The notes beneath the pieces are model-generated. The model had not been told where the DNA came from and made no database searches. It worked only from the letters and a program-made list of their open reading frames with translations. The translations under genes were made by a program, and so were the position numbers. Positions 36,415-43,715 of a stretch of DNA of 54,103 nucleotides are shown here, piece after piece. The DNA comes from a bacterium ADurb.Bin212 (GTDB lineage Bacteria; Patescibacteriota; UBA1384; XYA2-FULL-43-10): the NCBI GenBank assembly GCA_002070055.1, contig MWCM01000008.1, positions 1 through 54,103 of the forward strand, read 5' to 3'. How positions within the stretch are numbered: the stretch's first letter is position 1; the number at the start of each line of letters is the position of its first letter.

Positions 36415-37668
36415 TTACTTTTTTGACAACCAATCGTCCGATTGCCTAACCAAAACATCCTTAGGATCAACACCCTCTTTAAGCATTATCTTAACAAGCT
36501 CTTCAAAATAATTATTATTTTGGCTTGCTTTTATAAGAACCAAATCTCCAGGCAAAATATTTTCATTCAGATGTTTTTCGAAATCTTGTCTGGTTTTATA
36601 TATTACCACCCTATTATCTCCCTTGACTGCTTCGAGCATTTTTTGTGAATTCGGCCCAATAAAATAAATACTATCTAACTCGGAGAGATCCGATATCATT
36701 CTTGCAGTCTCAATATGTATTATTTCAGATTCAGATCCTAATTCATTCATATTGCCCAAGACCAATATTTTTCTACCATTATATTTTAAGTTATGCAATG
36801 TTGTTGCAGCCGCCAAGACCGAGGCAGGGTTAGCGTTATAGGAATCATCAATTATCAAAACATTGTTTTTGCCGGGCAATAAATTCATTCTCCCATTATA
36901 AGATTTTCGTTTATTTAAAGAGTCGGCGATCTCTTTGGCAGTAACACCAATTGCATCGGCTACTCCTGCCGCCGCAATATCAGCATAGATCATCTGTTCT
37001 CCAATTTGCCCATTTTTGATGTTAATTTTTTTGTCACCTAGCGAAAGCGTATAGGAATTCCCATCCAGGGAAAGCTCAATGTTAGAAGCGCAGATCATGC
37101 TATTTATATTGTGAATACCGTAAGAGCAACCACTTGTAATATTATCTGATAAGTATTCATCGTCACAATTGTAAAACAATTTATCTTTCCCAACATAACC
37201 AGCCAACTTTTGTTTCTCTTTTTTCATCTCATCTTCGCTACTAAAGTTTGCGAGATGAGCGGGTGTTGCGGCGGTAATTACCGCAAAAGTAGGCCTTGCA
37301 ATACTACAAAAATATTCAATGTCACCGGGGCGCTCAACACCCATTTCTAGGATTAAGTATTTTGGGAAATTTTCTTCTTTTAGATGCTTAGATATTTTTA
37401 ATAAAAATGCTGGCCATTTTTTTTTCGAAGGTAATTCGCCATAACCAAGGATAGTTAAGGGAATACCGATTTCCGCATTTAAATTTCCTTTTGTAAAACG
37501 GACTTCATCGGCAAACTTATCTCTCATAATTTGTACTAGCGCCTCTTTGGCGGAAGTCTTGCCAACAGAGCCCGTAATAGCGATTACCACAGGTTGATGC
37601 TTGTTGATTACAGCTTTGGCGACATCAGCAAGTCTCTTATAAATTATTTTTAGGATTAGTTGCTTCAT
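36415..37668 (-). CDS. murF: UDP-N-acetylmuramoyl-tripeptide--D-alanyl-D-alanine ligase
   Basis: 417 aa. Adds the D-Ala-D-Ala made by Ddl. The ATP loop ITGSVGKTSAKEAL begins at residue 31, with NLNAEIGIPLTILG, the MurF-type LEMGVERPGDIEYFCSIARPTFAVIT, and LIIDDSYNANPASVLAA in the C-terminal domain. The N-terminal MurF domain before the ATP loop is very short (about 30 residues, replaced by a helix), common in small genomes. It starts on the last base of the ftsI stop. Confidence 0.94.
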   Translation of the reverse strand: MKQLILKIIYKRLADVAKAVINKHQPVVIAITGSVGKTSAKEALVQIMRDKFADEVRFTKGNLNAEIGIPLTILGYGELPSKKKWPAFLLKISKHLKEENFPKYLILEMGVERPGDIEYFCSIARPTFAVITAATPAHLANFSSEDEMKKEKQKLAGYVGKDKLFYNCDDEYLSDNITSGCSYGIHNINSMICASNIELSLDGNSYTLSLGDKKINIKNGQIGEQMIYADIAAAGVADAIGVTAKEIADSLNKRKSYNGRMNLLPGKNNVLIIDDSYNANPASVLAAATTLHNLKYNGRKILVLGNMNELGSESEIIHIETARMISDLSELDSIYFIGPNSQKMLEAVKGDNRVVIYKTRQDFEKHLNENILPGDLVLIKASQNNNYFEELVKIMLKEGVDPKDVLVRQSDDWLSKK

Positions 37669-39398
37669 TATTTATTTGCAGGCAGGCGATAATAAAAATT
37701 TAATAAGAAAGAAGATATCTCTCCAAATAATGGAGCAGCCGTATTCTCGGAGTATTTTGCACTTTTGGGGCGGTCCAGCTTTACCAGCATGGCGTATTTA
37801 GGATTTTCTGTAGGAGCAAAACCAGCTAAAGAATGAATAAAAACACCCAAGCCAGATTCATTTTCTTCATATCCTCCCTCTTTTTTTGGTATCTGAGCTG
37901 TTCCGGTCTTTGCACCGATCGAAAATCCCTCTACCTTAGCCCGCCAAGAGTGTCCACCCTCAACCACCTCTTTTAACATCTTTGCCATAATTTTAGCAGT
38001 GTTTTCCTTTATGACCCTAACACCCTCCTTTTTTTCTATCTTTTTCTCCTGTCCATTAGGCATGATAATTTTATCAACCACTCTCGGGTAAAGATATACC
38101 CCACCATTAGCCATAGTAGCATATGCCGACACAATCTGCATTGGGGTTACGGCAATCCCCTGACCAAAAGAGATTGTGGCACGATTGATGTTTTTCCACT
38201 CTTTAACCGGCTTAGTATAGCCGGATACTTCTGTATCTAAATCAATTCCGGTTTTGTCAAAAAAATTAAAATTCTTAATATATTCATACATGCCCTCTTT
38301 CCCCAGCAATTCAGAAATCCAAACCATAGCGACATTATCCGAGTTTTGTAAGACCTGAGTCATATTCTCCTTGCCAAAGGCCTTCCTTTCAGCTGTTTTG
38401 ATTTCATAATTATCAACCCAAACATGCCAATCAAAGACACCTTCTGTCTCCGGGTTAATTAGCCCTTTGTCTATGGCAGCAGCCATTACGAAGGGCTTAA
38501 ATATACTCCCGGGCTCATAAAGATGTGCAATCGCCGGATTCACAAAAAGTGAAGGATTATCTTTAGCTATGGCGCGATAGTTATTAACGTCGTAATCTGG
38601 TTTACTAGACATTGCCAAAATTCCCCCAGTTTCGATATCCATTACAATTATAGTGCCAGAATCCGCCTGATACTTTTCAATAGCCTCGGATAACTTTTTT
38701 TCAACAAAATATTGAACCGATCTGTCCACAGTCAGAACATAACTCGTGCCGTCCTGAGGACTTTTCTCGTCGATAAGCGAAATAACCCGACCTAACGTGT
38801 CCTTTTCTCCGACCATCTTGCCGCTAGTCCCCACAAGCTCCTTGTTGTAGTGCCCCTCAAAACCGTAGTTGCCTTTTCCTTCCGCGTTTACAAAACCAAG
38901 AAGGTGAGATGCCAAGCTAAACTCAGGATAGTATCTGCTGTTTTCGGGAACCAGCATAATTCCAGACAGTTTCTCAGCTTTAAGCTTTTGGGCAGTATCG
39001 TAATCAACCCCTTTTTTTACCGGTGGAATATATAGTTTATCATTATCGATCTGCGAGAATATATCCTCGAAACTCATGCCGGTTATTAAGGAGAGTGTTT
39101 CTGCGGTTTTTTGTTTATCTTTTATCTGTTTGGGAACAGCCCAAAGTTGATAGGTTTTGATATCAAAAGCGAGGGGATATAAAGACCCCTCCTCTTCAAT
39201 TTGATCATGCGCATAAATTCTACCTCTCTCTGCAATTTCTGTTTTTTCGAATCTTTGTTGTTCTTCTGCAAGAGCAATGTATTTACCATGTTGCAAAACC
39301 TGCTTCTCAAACATTCTGGCAACAATTATGCCCATCAGTAAAATCACCATAATACCAGCGATTTTAAATCGCGATTCAGTTTGTTTGTCTAGTCTCAT
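37668..39398 (-). CDS. ftsI: Division-specific transpeptidase FtsI (PBP2/PBP3, class B)
   Basis: 576 aa. One N-terminal membrane helix (about 12-29), a dimerisation domain and a penicillin-binding transpeptidase domain with SIFK (298-301), SDN (353-355) and KTGT (497-500). No PASTA domains follow. It cross-links septal peptidoglycan made by FtsW. It lies 38 nt after ftsL, which keeps the canonical ftsL-ftsI-murF order. Confidence 0.95.
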   Translation of the reverse strand: MRLDKQTESRFKIAGIMVILLMGIIVARMFEKQVLQHGKYIALAEEQQRFEKTEIAERGRIYAHDQIEEEGSLYPLAFDIKTYQLWAVPKQIKDKQKTAETLSLITGMSFEDIFSQIDNDKLYIPPVKKGVDYDTAQKLKAEKLSGIMLVPENSRYYPEFSLASHLLGFVNAEGKGNYGFEGHYNKELVGTSGKMVGEKDTLGRVISLIDEKSPQDGTSYVLTVDRSVQYFVEKKLSEAIEKYQADSGTIIVMDIETGGILAMSSKPDYDVNNYRAIAKDNPSLFVNPAIAHLYEPGSIFKPFVMAAAIDKGLINPETEGVFDWHVWVDNYEIKTAERKAFGKENMTQVLQNSDNVAMVWISELLGKEGMYEYIKNFNFFDKTGIDLDTEVSGYTKPVKEWKNINRATISFGQGIAVTPMQIVSAYATMANGGVYLYPRVVDKIIMPNGQEKKIEKKEGVRVIKENTAKIMAKMLKEVVEGGHSWRAKVEGFSIGAKTGTAQIPKKEGGYEENESGLGVFIHSLAGFAPTENPKYAMLVKLDRPKSAKYSENTAAPLFGEISSFLLNFYYRLPANK

Positions 39399-39436
39399 AG
39401 GATTATTCTACTATACTAGAGGTGAAAATTACAGTC

Positions 39437-39802
39437 TTAGTTGACCGCAGCCAGATCATAGTTATTTTTCTCAAGATGGTTTACTTTTGAAACTGGCTCC
39501 ATAACGGGTTTTTCTATATTCTGATCTATCTGTTGCAAAGATTGTAAACGAACTTTTTCTATCTCTAGCCGCTCTTTCTTTAATTCCATCTCGGTTTTTT
39601 TACTATTTATGTCTTGTAATTTTAAGCTCCTATTAGCACCCTCTGTTGCTTGAGTTAAGTATGCCAAAGCTAAAACAGTAAAAATTGAGATAACGACATA
39701 TTTTATTGTATTTTGTCCAATTGCAAAATCTCGCTTGATCCCTCTTTTTTTAACACCGAGAGACGACTCCTTTGAATTGGTTATTGTTAACATTCTTCCC
39801 AT
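39437..39802 (-). CDS. ftsL: FtsL-like division protein
   Basis: 121 aa. A basic cytoplasmic tail, one membrane helix (about 34-51, YVVISIFTVLALAYLT) and a strongly predicted coiled coil (about 58-100, SLKLQDINSKKTEMELKKERLEIEKVRLQSLQ). This topology plus position directly before ftsI is the basis for the call; FtsL sequences are poorly conserved. It would bridge FtsQ and the FtsW-FtsI synthase. GGGG precedes the ATG by about 4 nt. Confidence 0.8.
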   Translation of the reverse strand: MGRMLTITNSKESSLGVKKRGIKRDFAIGQNTIKYVVISIFTVLALAYLTQATEGANRSLKLQDINSKKTEMELKKERLEIEKVRLQSLQQIDQNIEKPVMEPVSKVNHLEKNNYDLAAVN

Positions 39803-39824
39803 AATTCCCCACCATTTTAATTGA

Positions 39825-39997
39825 AACTCATATTAATCAGCAGCCAGCATGTTTTTTATTTTGTTACTTTTTGATATACTTTATTGGTAGCAGAGCCTTC
39901 CAGAGAAATCTGGGAGGTTTATTTTTTTGTTTTTGATAGAGCTTTAAGCCTATTGCCCCTCCGGTATTTTGGCCCTGGCTGCTGATTGATATGAGTT
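39825..39997. repeat. 173-bp element bounded by 23-bp inverted repeats between mraZ and ftsL
   Basis: The arms 39825-39847 and 39975-39997 (both with the core CAGCAGCCAG/CTGGCTGCTG) are complementary over 23 positions with a single difference. That difference is a G-U pair in plus-strand RNA but a C-A mismatch in minus-strand RNA. Between the arms there is no ORF. On the plus strand CCTTCCAGA-GAAA-TCTGGGAGG (39896-39917) followed by TTTATTTTTTT forms an intrinsic terminator with a GNRA loop. This is where rsmH normally lies. It may be a mobile remnant (MITE-like) or a structured leader of the ftsL operon; no target-site duplication is clear. Confidence 0.7.
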
Positions 39998-40006
39998 GTT
40001 AAAGTT

Positions 40007-40438
40007 CTAAAAACCCAGCTGATCCAAATTTTCTGCTACCTCTTCGGAGTTATCTTCCATCTCTTTCTTGAATTCTTTCCACTTCTGTTCTGGCCAAATC
40101 TCAATACGATCGTAAACACCATTAACGCTAACTTTGCTGCCAATACCTGCGTACTCAATCAGATATTTCGGCAAGACCACTCTGCCGCTCTTGTCGATTT
40201 CCAATTCAGTTGCTCCGGCTAACATTAATCTGGAAAAACTTCTGGCATTCTTCTGTGTAATAGGAAGTTCGGAGATTTTTTCAGCCAGCTGATTAAATGA
40301 TTGCGCCGGGTAAATCCACAAACAATGATCCAGGCCTCTTGTTACTACACAGCCGGAGGCCAAAGAGGCTCTAAATTTGACTGGAATAGACAGCCTGTTC
40401 TTGTCGTCCAAAGTATGTGAATGTTCCCCGATAAACAT
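40007..40438 (-). CDS. mraZ: Transcriptional regulator MraZ
   Basis: 143 aa from the ATG at 40438 (MFIGEHSHTLDDKNRLSIPVKFR); an upstream TTG would add six residues. Two tandem AbrB-like domains: the first has DDKNRLSIPVKFR, the second DKSGRVVLPKYL (about residues 82-93). MraZ is a ring-shaped DNA-binding repressor of the division/wall cluster. The predicted operator with 10-bp periodic GTGG repeats lies about 145 nt upstream. It heads the dcw cluster as usual. Confidence 0.95.
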   Translation of the reverse strand: MFIGEHSHTLDDKNRLSIPVKFRASLASGCVVTRGLDHCLWIYPAQSFNQLAEKISELPITQKNARSFSRLMLAGATELEIDKSGRVVLPKYLIEYAGIGSKVSVNGVYDRIEIWPEQKWKEFKKEMEDNSEEVAENLDQLGF

Positions 40439-40488
40439 AAGCCAGCGACTGTTCAATAATTAAATATCAAATAGTTTCACCAATAAAC

Positions 40489-40524
40489 AAAAAGAGAACG
40501 GATTTTTGAGCCTTTTCTCTTTTT
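40489..40524 (-). terminator. Terminator-like hairpin in the mraZ leader / after glyS
   Basis: AAAAAGAGAA (40489-40498) pairs with TTCTCTTTTT (40515-40524) around a 16-nt loop, with T-runs on both strands. It lies between the MraZ operator and the mraZ start codon. It could end the glyS transcript or act as an attenuator for the dcw cluster. Confidence 0.5.
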
Positions 40525-40581
40525 AATATGCATTTTTGTTTTAGAACTAAATTTGTTTTGTTTTTTGTAGATTATGCGTTT

Positions 40582-40627
40582 CCCACATATTCCCACTTTC
40601 TACCACGCAATACCATTTTAGACCCAC
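40582..40627 (-). promoter_or_regulatory. Predicted MraZ operator
   Basis: On the minus strand GTGG units occur at 40583-40586, 40593-40596 and 40603-40606, exactly 10 nt apart, and a fourth GTGGG at 40623-40627. This matches the GTGG direct-repeat operators known for MraZ. A CATAAT -10-like box follows about 10 nt downstream (minus direction), so binding would cover the promoter. This site accounts for most of the 355-nt stretch between mraZ and glyS; the rest is AT-rich and holds only the hairpin at 40489-40524. Confidence 0.75.
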
Positions 40628-40793
40628 TTATCGCTTTGGTCAAAGCAGATAAAGAGTTTTTTGTGGATAAAGCTGTGGATATATACTAAATATGCATTTT
40701 ATTGTTTACAGGCGATGATATTTATAAAATAAAATATGCCTATAACATTTGAATATAGACATATTTAACAATTGAGATTATAAGTTGTGAGTT

Positions 40794-42170
40794 TTAAGCA
40801 ATCTTCTGATTAATGTAATCTTTGAGCTCTTTTGAACTTATTCTAATTTGTTCAAGTGAATCCCTGTCCCTGATTGTAACAGTGTCATTTTCTAGTGTGT
40901 CAAAATCTACAGTAATACAAAACGGCGTTCCGATTTCGTCCTGTCTTCGATATCTCTTACCAATATTACCATTATCATCAAATTCACAAACAAAAGATGT
41001 TTTAAGATTGTCAAAAACTTGTTTTGCCACGCTAACAAGCTCGGGTTTATTCTTTAATAGCGGGAAAATTGCCGCCTTAACCGGGGCAACTTTTGGAGGG
41101 AATTTCAACACAACTCTTTGCTCACCGTTAACCTCCTCTTCGCAATATGCGCTATCTAAAGCAACCAGAATGCTGCGATCCAATCCAAAAGTCGGTTCCA
41201 AAACATGTGGTATATACCTCTGGTTAGTTGCCTCATCAAAATACTCAAGCTTCTCCCCGCTCTTCTCTGAATGAACTTTCAAATCAAAATCACTGCGGTG
41301 AGCCAGGCCATAGAGTTCCTTAAAGCCAAAAGGATATTCATACTCAATATCAACAGTTTTTTTAGAATAATGTGATAACTTCTCCTTGGGATGTTCATAT
41401 CTTCTAAGTTTATCTTTCTTTGCACCAAGCTCCATAGCAAACTCCTCCTGAAGTACTAGCCAATCTTCAAACATGCTTTGCCAATCACAATCAGGAGCAA
41501 TAAAGTTCTCGATTTCCATCTGCTCAAATTCTCGAAGCCTGAAGATAAAATTCCCAGCCACAATTTCATTTCTGAAAGCTTTGCCGATTTGTGCCACTCC
41601 AAAAGGAATCTTTTGGCGCGTAGAGTCTAAGATATTTTTAAATTCGATAAAGATAGCACCAGCAGTTTCCGGCCGCAAATATGCTACCGCTTCGTCACAT
41701 ACACCGGTGGTATTCATGCTGGTCTTAAACATCATATTAAAGTTTTTAACATCGCTCCAATTCCTTTTGCCGCAATTTGGACAATTAACCTTTTCGTCCA
41801 ACAACTGTTTCATTTGCTCTAGTTTACCCTCTAAATCCTGCCCTGTAGCATCTTCGACAATATTGTCAGCCCTGAATCTGCTTTTGCACTCCTTACAATC
41901 CACCATAGCATCGTTAAAACTGGTGGTGTGACCACTGGCTTCCCATAGTTTTGGGTGAAGAATAATGGGACCGTCGATACCAACAATATCCGATCGGTTG
42001 TTTACAAATTTTTTCCACCATAAATCTTTGATATTCTTTTTTAACTCTGAACCATAAGGACCGTAGTTATAAGAGTTGGCAAAACCGCCATATATCTCTG
42101 AAGCGCTATTTACGAAGCCTCTCCTCTTACAGAGAGATACAATTTTTTCCATCCTGTCTTGAGCTGCCAT
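40794..42170 (-). CDS. glyS: Glycyl-tRNA synthetase (homodimeric class II type)
   Basis: 458 aa. The alpha2-type enzyme: start DRMEKIVSLCKRRGFVNSASEIYGG, motif 1 region NYGPYGSELKKNIKDLWWKKFV, zinc-binding-like pairs (CKECKSRF, CPNCGKRNW), motif 2 FRNEIVAGNFIFRLREFEQMEIENF, motif 3 EPTFGLDRSILVALDSAY. A C-terminal anticodon-binding domain ends the protein. In many bacteria recO precedes glyS; here a GC-rich gene pair separates them. Confidence 0.96.
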   Translation of the reverse strand: MAAQDRMEKIVSLCKRRGFVNSASEIYGGFANSYNYGPYGSELKKNIKDLWWKKFVNNRSDIVGIDGPIILHPKLWEASGHTTSFNDAMVDCKECKSRFRADNIVEDATGQDLEGKLEQMKQLLDEKVNCPNCGKRNWSDVKNFNMMFKTSMNTTGVCDEAVAYLRPETAGAIFIEFKNILDSTRQKIPFGVAQIGKAFRNEIVAGNFIFRLREFEQMEIENFIAPDCDWQSMFEDWLVLQEEFAMELGAKKDKLRRYEHPKEKLSHYSKKTVDIEYEYPFGFKELYGLAHRSDFDLKVHSEKSGEKLEYFDEATNQRYIPHVLEPTFGLDRSILVALDSAYCEEEVNGEQRVVLKFPPKVAPVKAAIFPLLKNKPELVSVAKQVFDNLKTSFVCEFDDNGNIGKRYRRQDEIGTPFCITVDFDTLENDTVTIRDRDSLEQIRISSKELKDYINQKIA

Positions 42171-42237
42171 ATTTTTCCTCTTTAATATTCTAGCCAGATT
42201 TTATCCTATTTTGTGCCAAACGTAAACAAAGGGCACT

Positions 42238-42265
42238 GGTGCCCCGACATCGTTATCGGGGCACC
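42238..42265 (-). terminator. Terminator of the GC-rich 53-aa gene
   Basis: GGTGCCCCGA (42238-42247) and TCGGGGCACC (42256-42265) form a perfect 10-bp stem with an 8-nt loop, 16 nt past the stop codon on the minus strand. The tract after it is T-rich but interrupted. Confidence 0.6.
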
Positions 42266-42281
42266 ACGGCTCGAACCGTCG

Positions 42282-42443
42282 TCAGCGCAGACGTTTTTCG
42301 ACCTTTGCCATGACCAGGTTGTAGTTAGCAAGGGCCTTTAGGCAGTAGTTATGCCGGCGCAGTGCAGCAAGTGCTTGCCGTTCGGCGCTTTGCGCTCTTT
42401 CTATCTTGCCACTGTTGCGAGATTCTACCTTCTGTTGAGTCAC
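42282..42443 (-). CDS. GC-rich orphan small protein (53 aa)
   Basis: GTG start at 42443 with GGGAGG about 9 nt ahead. The product MTQQKVESRNSGKIERAQ... is basic and helical (SAERQALAALRRHNY, NLVMAKVEKRLR) with a single Cys. No family recognised. Codon use is GC-rich (CTG, CGC, GCC) in contrast to flanking glyS. It has its own promoter (-35 TTGACG 42685-42690, -10 TAATAT 42662-42667), a long leader with an intrinsic terminator, and its own downstream terminator. It is divergent from the 284-aa GC-rich gene. Size and lack of homologues make it less certain than neighbours, but the signals are complete. Confidence 0.6.
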   Translation of the reverse strand: MTQQKVESRNSGKIERAQSAERQALAALRRHNYCLKALANYNLVMAKVEKRLR

Positions 42444-42503
42444 GGTTCTTCCTCCCTTGTTTTTGTTCCGGGATGACGAAAATTCACCAACCCAGGCAAA
42501 AAC

Positions 42504-42568
42504 AAAAAAGCCGCCGGTAGATTTGGCGGTTTTAATGTTTGATTAAATCAAAAAGCTACACTAAAACC
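42504..42568 (-). promoter_or_regulatory. Attenuator-like leader of the 53-aa gene
   Basis: On the minus strand an intrinsic terminator, stem 42510-42515 (RNA GGCGGC) with 42525-42530 (RNA ACCGCC), is followed by a T6 run, about 60 nt before the GTG. Just upstream RNA GGTTTTAGTG (42559-42568) can pair over 10 positions with CATTAAAACC (42528-42537), which shares three bases with the terminator's 5' strand. A nested palindrome TTTGATTTAATCAAA (42538-42552) supports the alternative hairpin. Confidence 0.5.
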
Positions 42569-42661
42569 AGCCACTTACCCACGACCACGCCACAAACTAG
42601 AGCATCTGCTTGCATCAAGTTATTTTCGGCTATATTTTGTGACAAATATTCCATTTGTATT

Positions 42662-42721
42662 ATATTATCAACCAGCGCTTCCTGCGTCAACCTTGACAGA
42701 AAATGACATATATGTTATGGA
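42662..42721. promoter_or_regulatory. Back-to-back divergent promoters of the GC-rich pair
   Basis: Minus strand: TTGACG (42685-42690), 17-nt spacer, TAATAT (42662-42667). Plus strand: TTGACA (42693-42698), 17-nt spacer, TATGGA (42716-42721). The two -35 boxes are only 2 nt apart. The remaining intergenic DNA (42569-42661) holds the upstream part of the minus-strand leader and no gene. Confidence 0.6.
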
Positions 42722-42766
42722 TTAGGTGGCTGCATACACCAAGGAACCTGTGTCAGAGGTGAGATC

Positions 42767-43621
42767 ATGAGAGTCAGCGAATACCTAGTAAGCGACGAAC
42801 ACCGAGATCTGATTGAGTCGCTGGGGTTGCCCAACCCGTTGGACAACACTCAGCGCTTCGTCCTGGCCACATACCAGCTGGACGATCGGTATGTGCTCAG
42901 GGAAGGAGAAGAACCGCTAGTACGCTGGCGTCTTGAGGGTATCGTGCCCTCAGGCATCACGCCTGAGCAACACGACGCGATCAACAAGGTCGCCACCCGA
43001 CTCGGCATGAACCACGGCTCCAAAAGTCCATTCGGTGCCTATGCCGGCATGGCTTTCCTTGGTGCCGCACGTATGGCGCCGCGCGACCGTCTGGAGCACC
43101 TGCTCAAGGCTCTCCGAAGTGGCCACGCCACCACTGATTGGCTTGGCGGCGTTGGCTCCGGCCGCGTCTTGAGCGATGAGGAGCAGAAGATCGTCGAGAG
43201 CTATGCCAAGGGGGCCAAGATCGAGTCCGACTTGATTCAGGCGGCCTGGAACGACCTCCGAGGCGAGTATGGGGATGTGGCCGGAACTGTTAACATCCTG
43301 CGCGTCGAGAGCCAAAGCGCCCGCAACATGGATGTGATGCGCTTGGTCATGGAGACCATGCGCCAGGAGCACCTGCTGCATGACGAAGCGGTGGTCACAT
43401 TCTCCACCAACAGGATATACGAGGCGTTCACCACCGTGGACGCAGCGATCCTGAACCTCGACTACCCCGGCGTCCTGATTGAAGTCGTCAGTTGCCCGGC
43501 CAGCGAAGTTGCGTTGAAGGCCCGGAACGATGGGACATACCGGAGTGAGATCATGCGCACATACCGCGCGATGATCCAGGCCTTGGAGCTCGGGCTCGAC
43601 CCCGAGCTCCCCGCCGCTTAG
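42767..43621 (+). CDS. GC-rich orphan gene, unknown function (284 aa)
   Basis: ATG at 42767 behind AGAGGTGA. A soluble, mixed alpha/beta protein without signal peptide, membrane helices or cysteine-rich motifs. Visible phrases are VLATYQLDDRYVLREGEEPLVRWRLEGIVP, NHGSKSPFGAYAGMAFLGAARMAPRDRLEHLLKALRSGHATTDW and AWNDLRGEYGDVAGTVNILRVESQSARNM. I recognise no family. Codons end mostly in G or C, with a base composition far above that of glyS and recO, so transfer from a GC-rich source is likely. It has its own promoter and a strong terminator at 43663. An antisense frame of 227 codons is a by-product of the GC-rich third positions. Confidence 0.8.
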   Translation: MRVSEYLVSDEHRDLIESLGLPNPLDNTQRFVLATYQLDDRYVLREGEEPLVRWRLEGIVPSGITPEQHDAINKVATRLGMNHGSKSPFGAYAGMAFLGAARMAPRDRLEHLLKALRSGHATTDWLGGVGSGRVLSDEEQKIVESYAKGAKIESDLIQAAWNDLRGEYGDVAGTVNILRVESQSARNMDVMRLVMETMRQEHLLHDEAVVTFSTNRIYEAFTTVDAAILNLDYPGVLIEVVSCPASEVALKARNDGTYRSEIMRTYRAMIQALELGLDPELPAA

Positions 43622-43662
43622 CTGTTGCGGCACTACCCCCCAACAACCACACAGCTGTACCG

Positions 43663-43695
43663 AACGAGGCGACCCCGCATGGGGCCGCCTCGTTT
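43663..43695 (+). terminator. Terminator of the 284-aa gene
   Basis: AACGAGGCG-A-CCCC (43663-43676), loop GCAT, GGGG-C-CGCCTCGTT(T) (43681-43695). Thirteen base pairs with one mismatch. It is also positioned to stop minus-strand transcription from recO. Confidence 0.8.
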
Positions 43696-43715
43696 CACAT
43701 TCTAGAGCAAACCAT

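Noticed and set aside
39825-39997. Insertion sequence with transposase
   Set aside because: The inverted-repeat element is too short for a transposase gene and has no ORF or clear target duplication; kept only as an inverted-repeat element.
41473-41931. 152-codon plus-strand ORF in glyS
   Set aside because: Antisense to conserved synthetase motifs.
42950-43633. 227-codon minus-strand ORF opposite the 284-aa GC-rich gene
   Set aside because: No ribosome binding site or promoter; open only because G/C third positions of the plus-strand gene avoid stops on the other strand.
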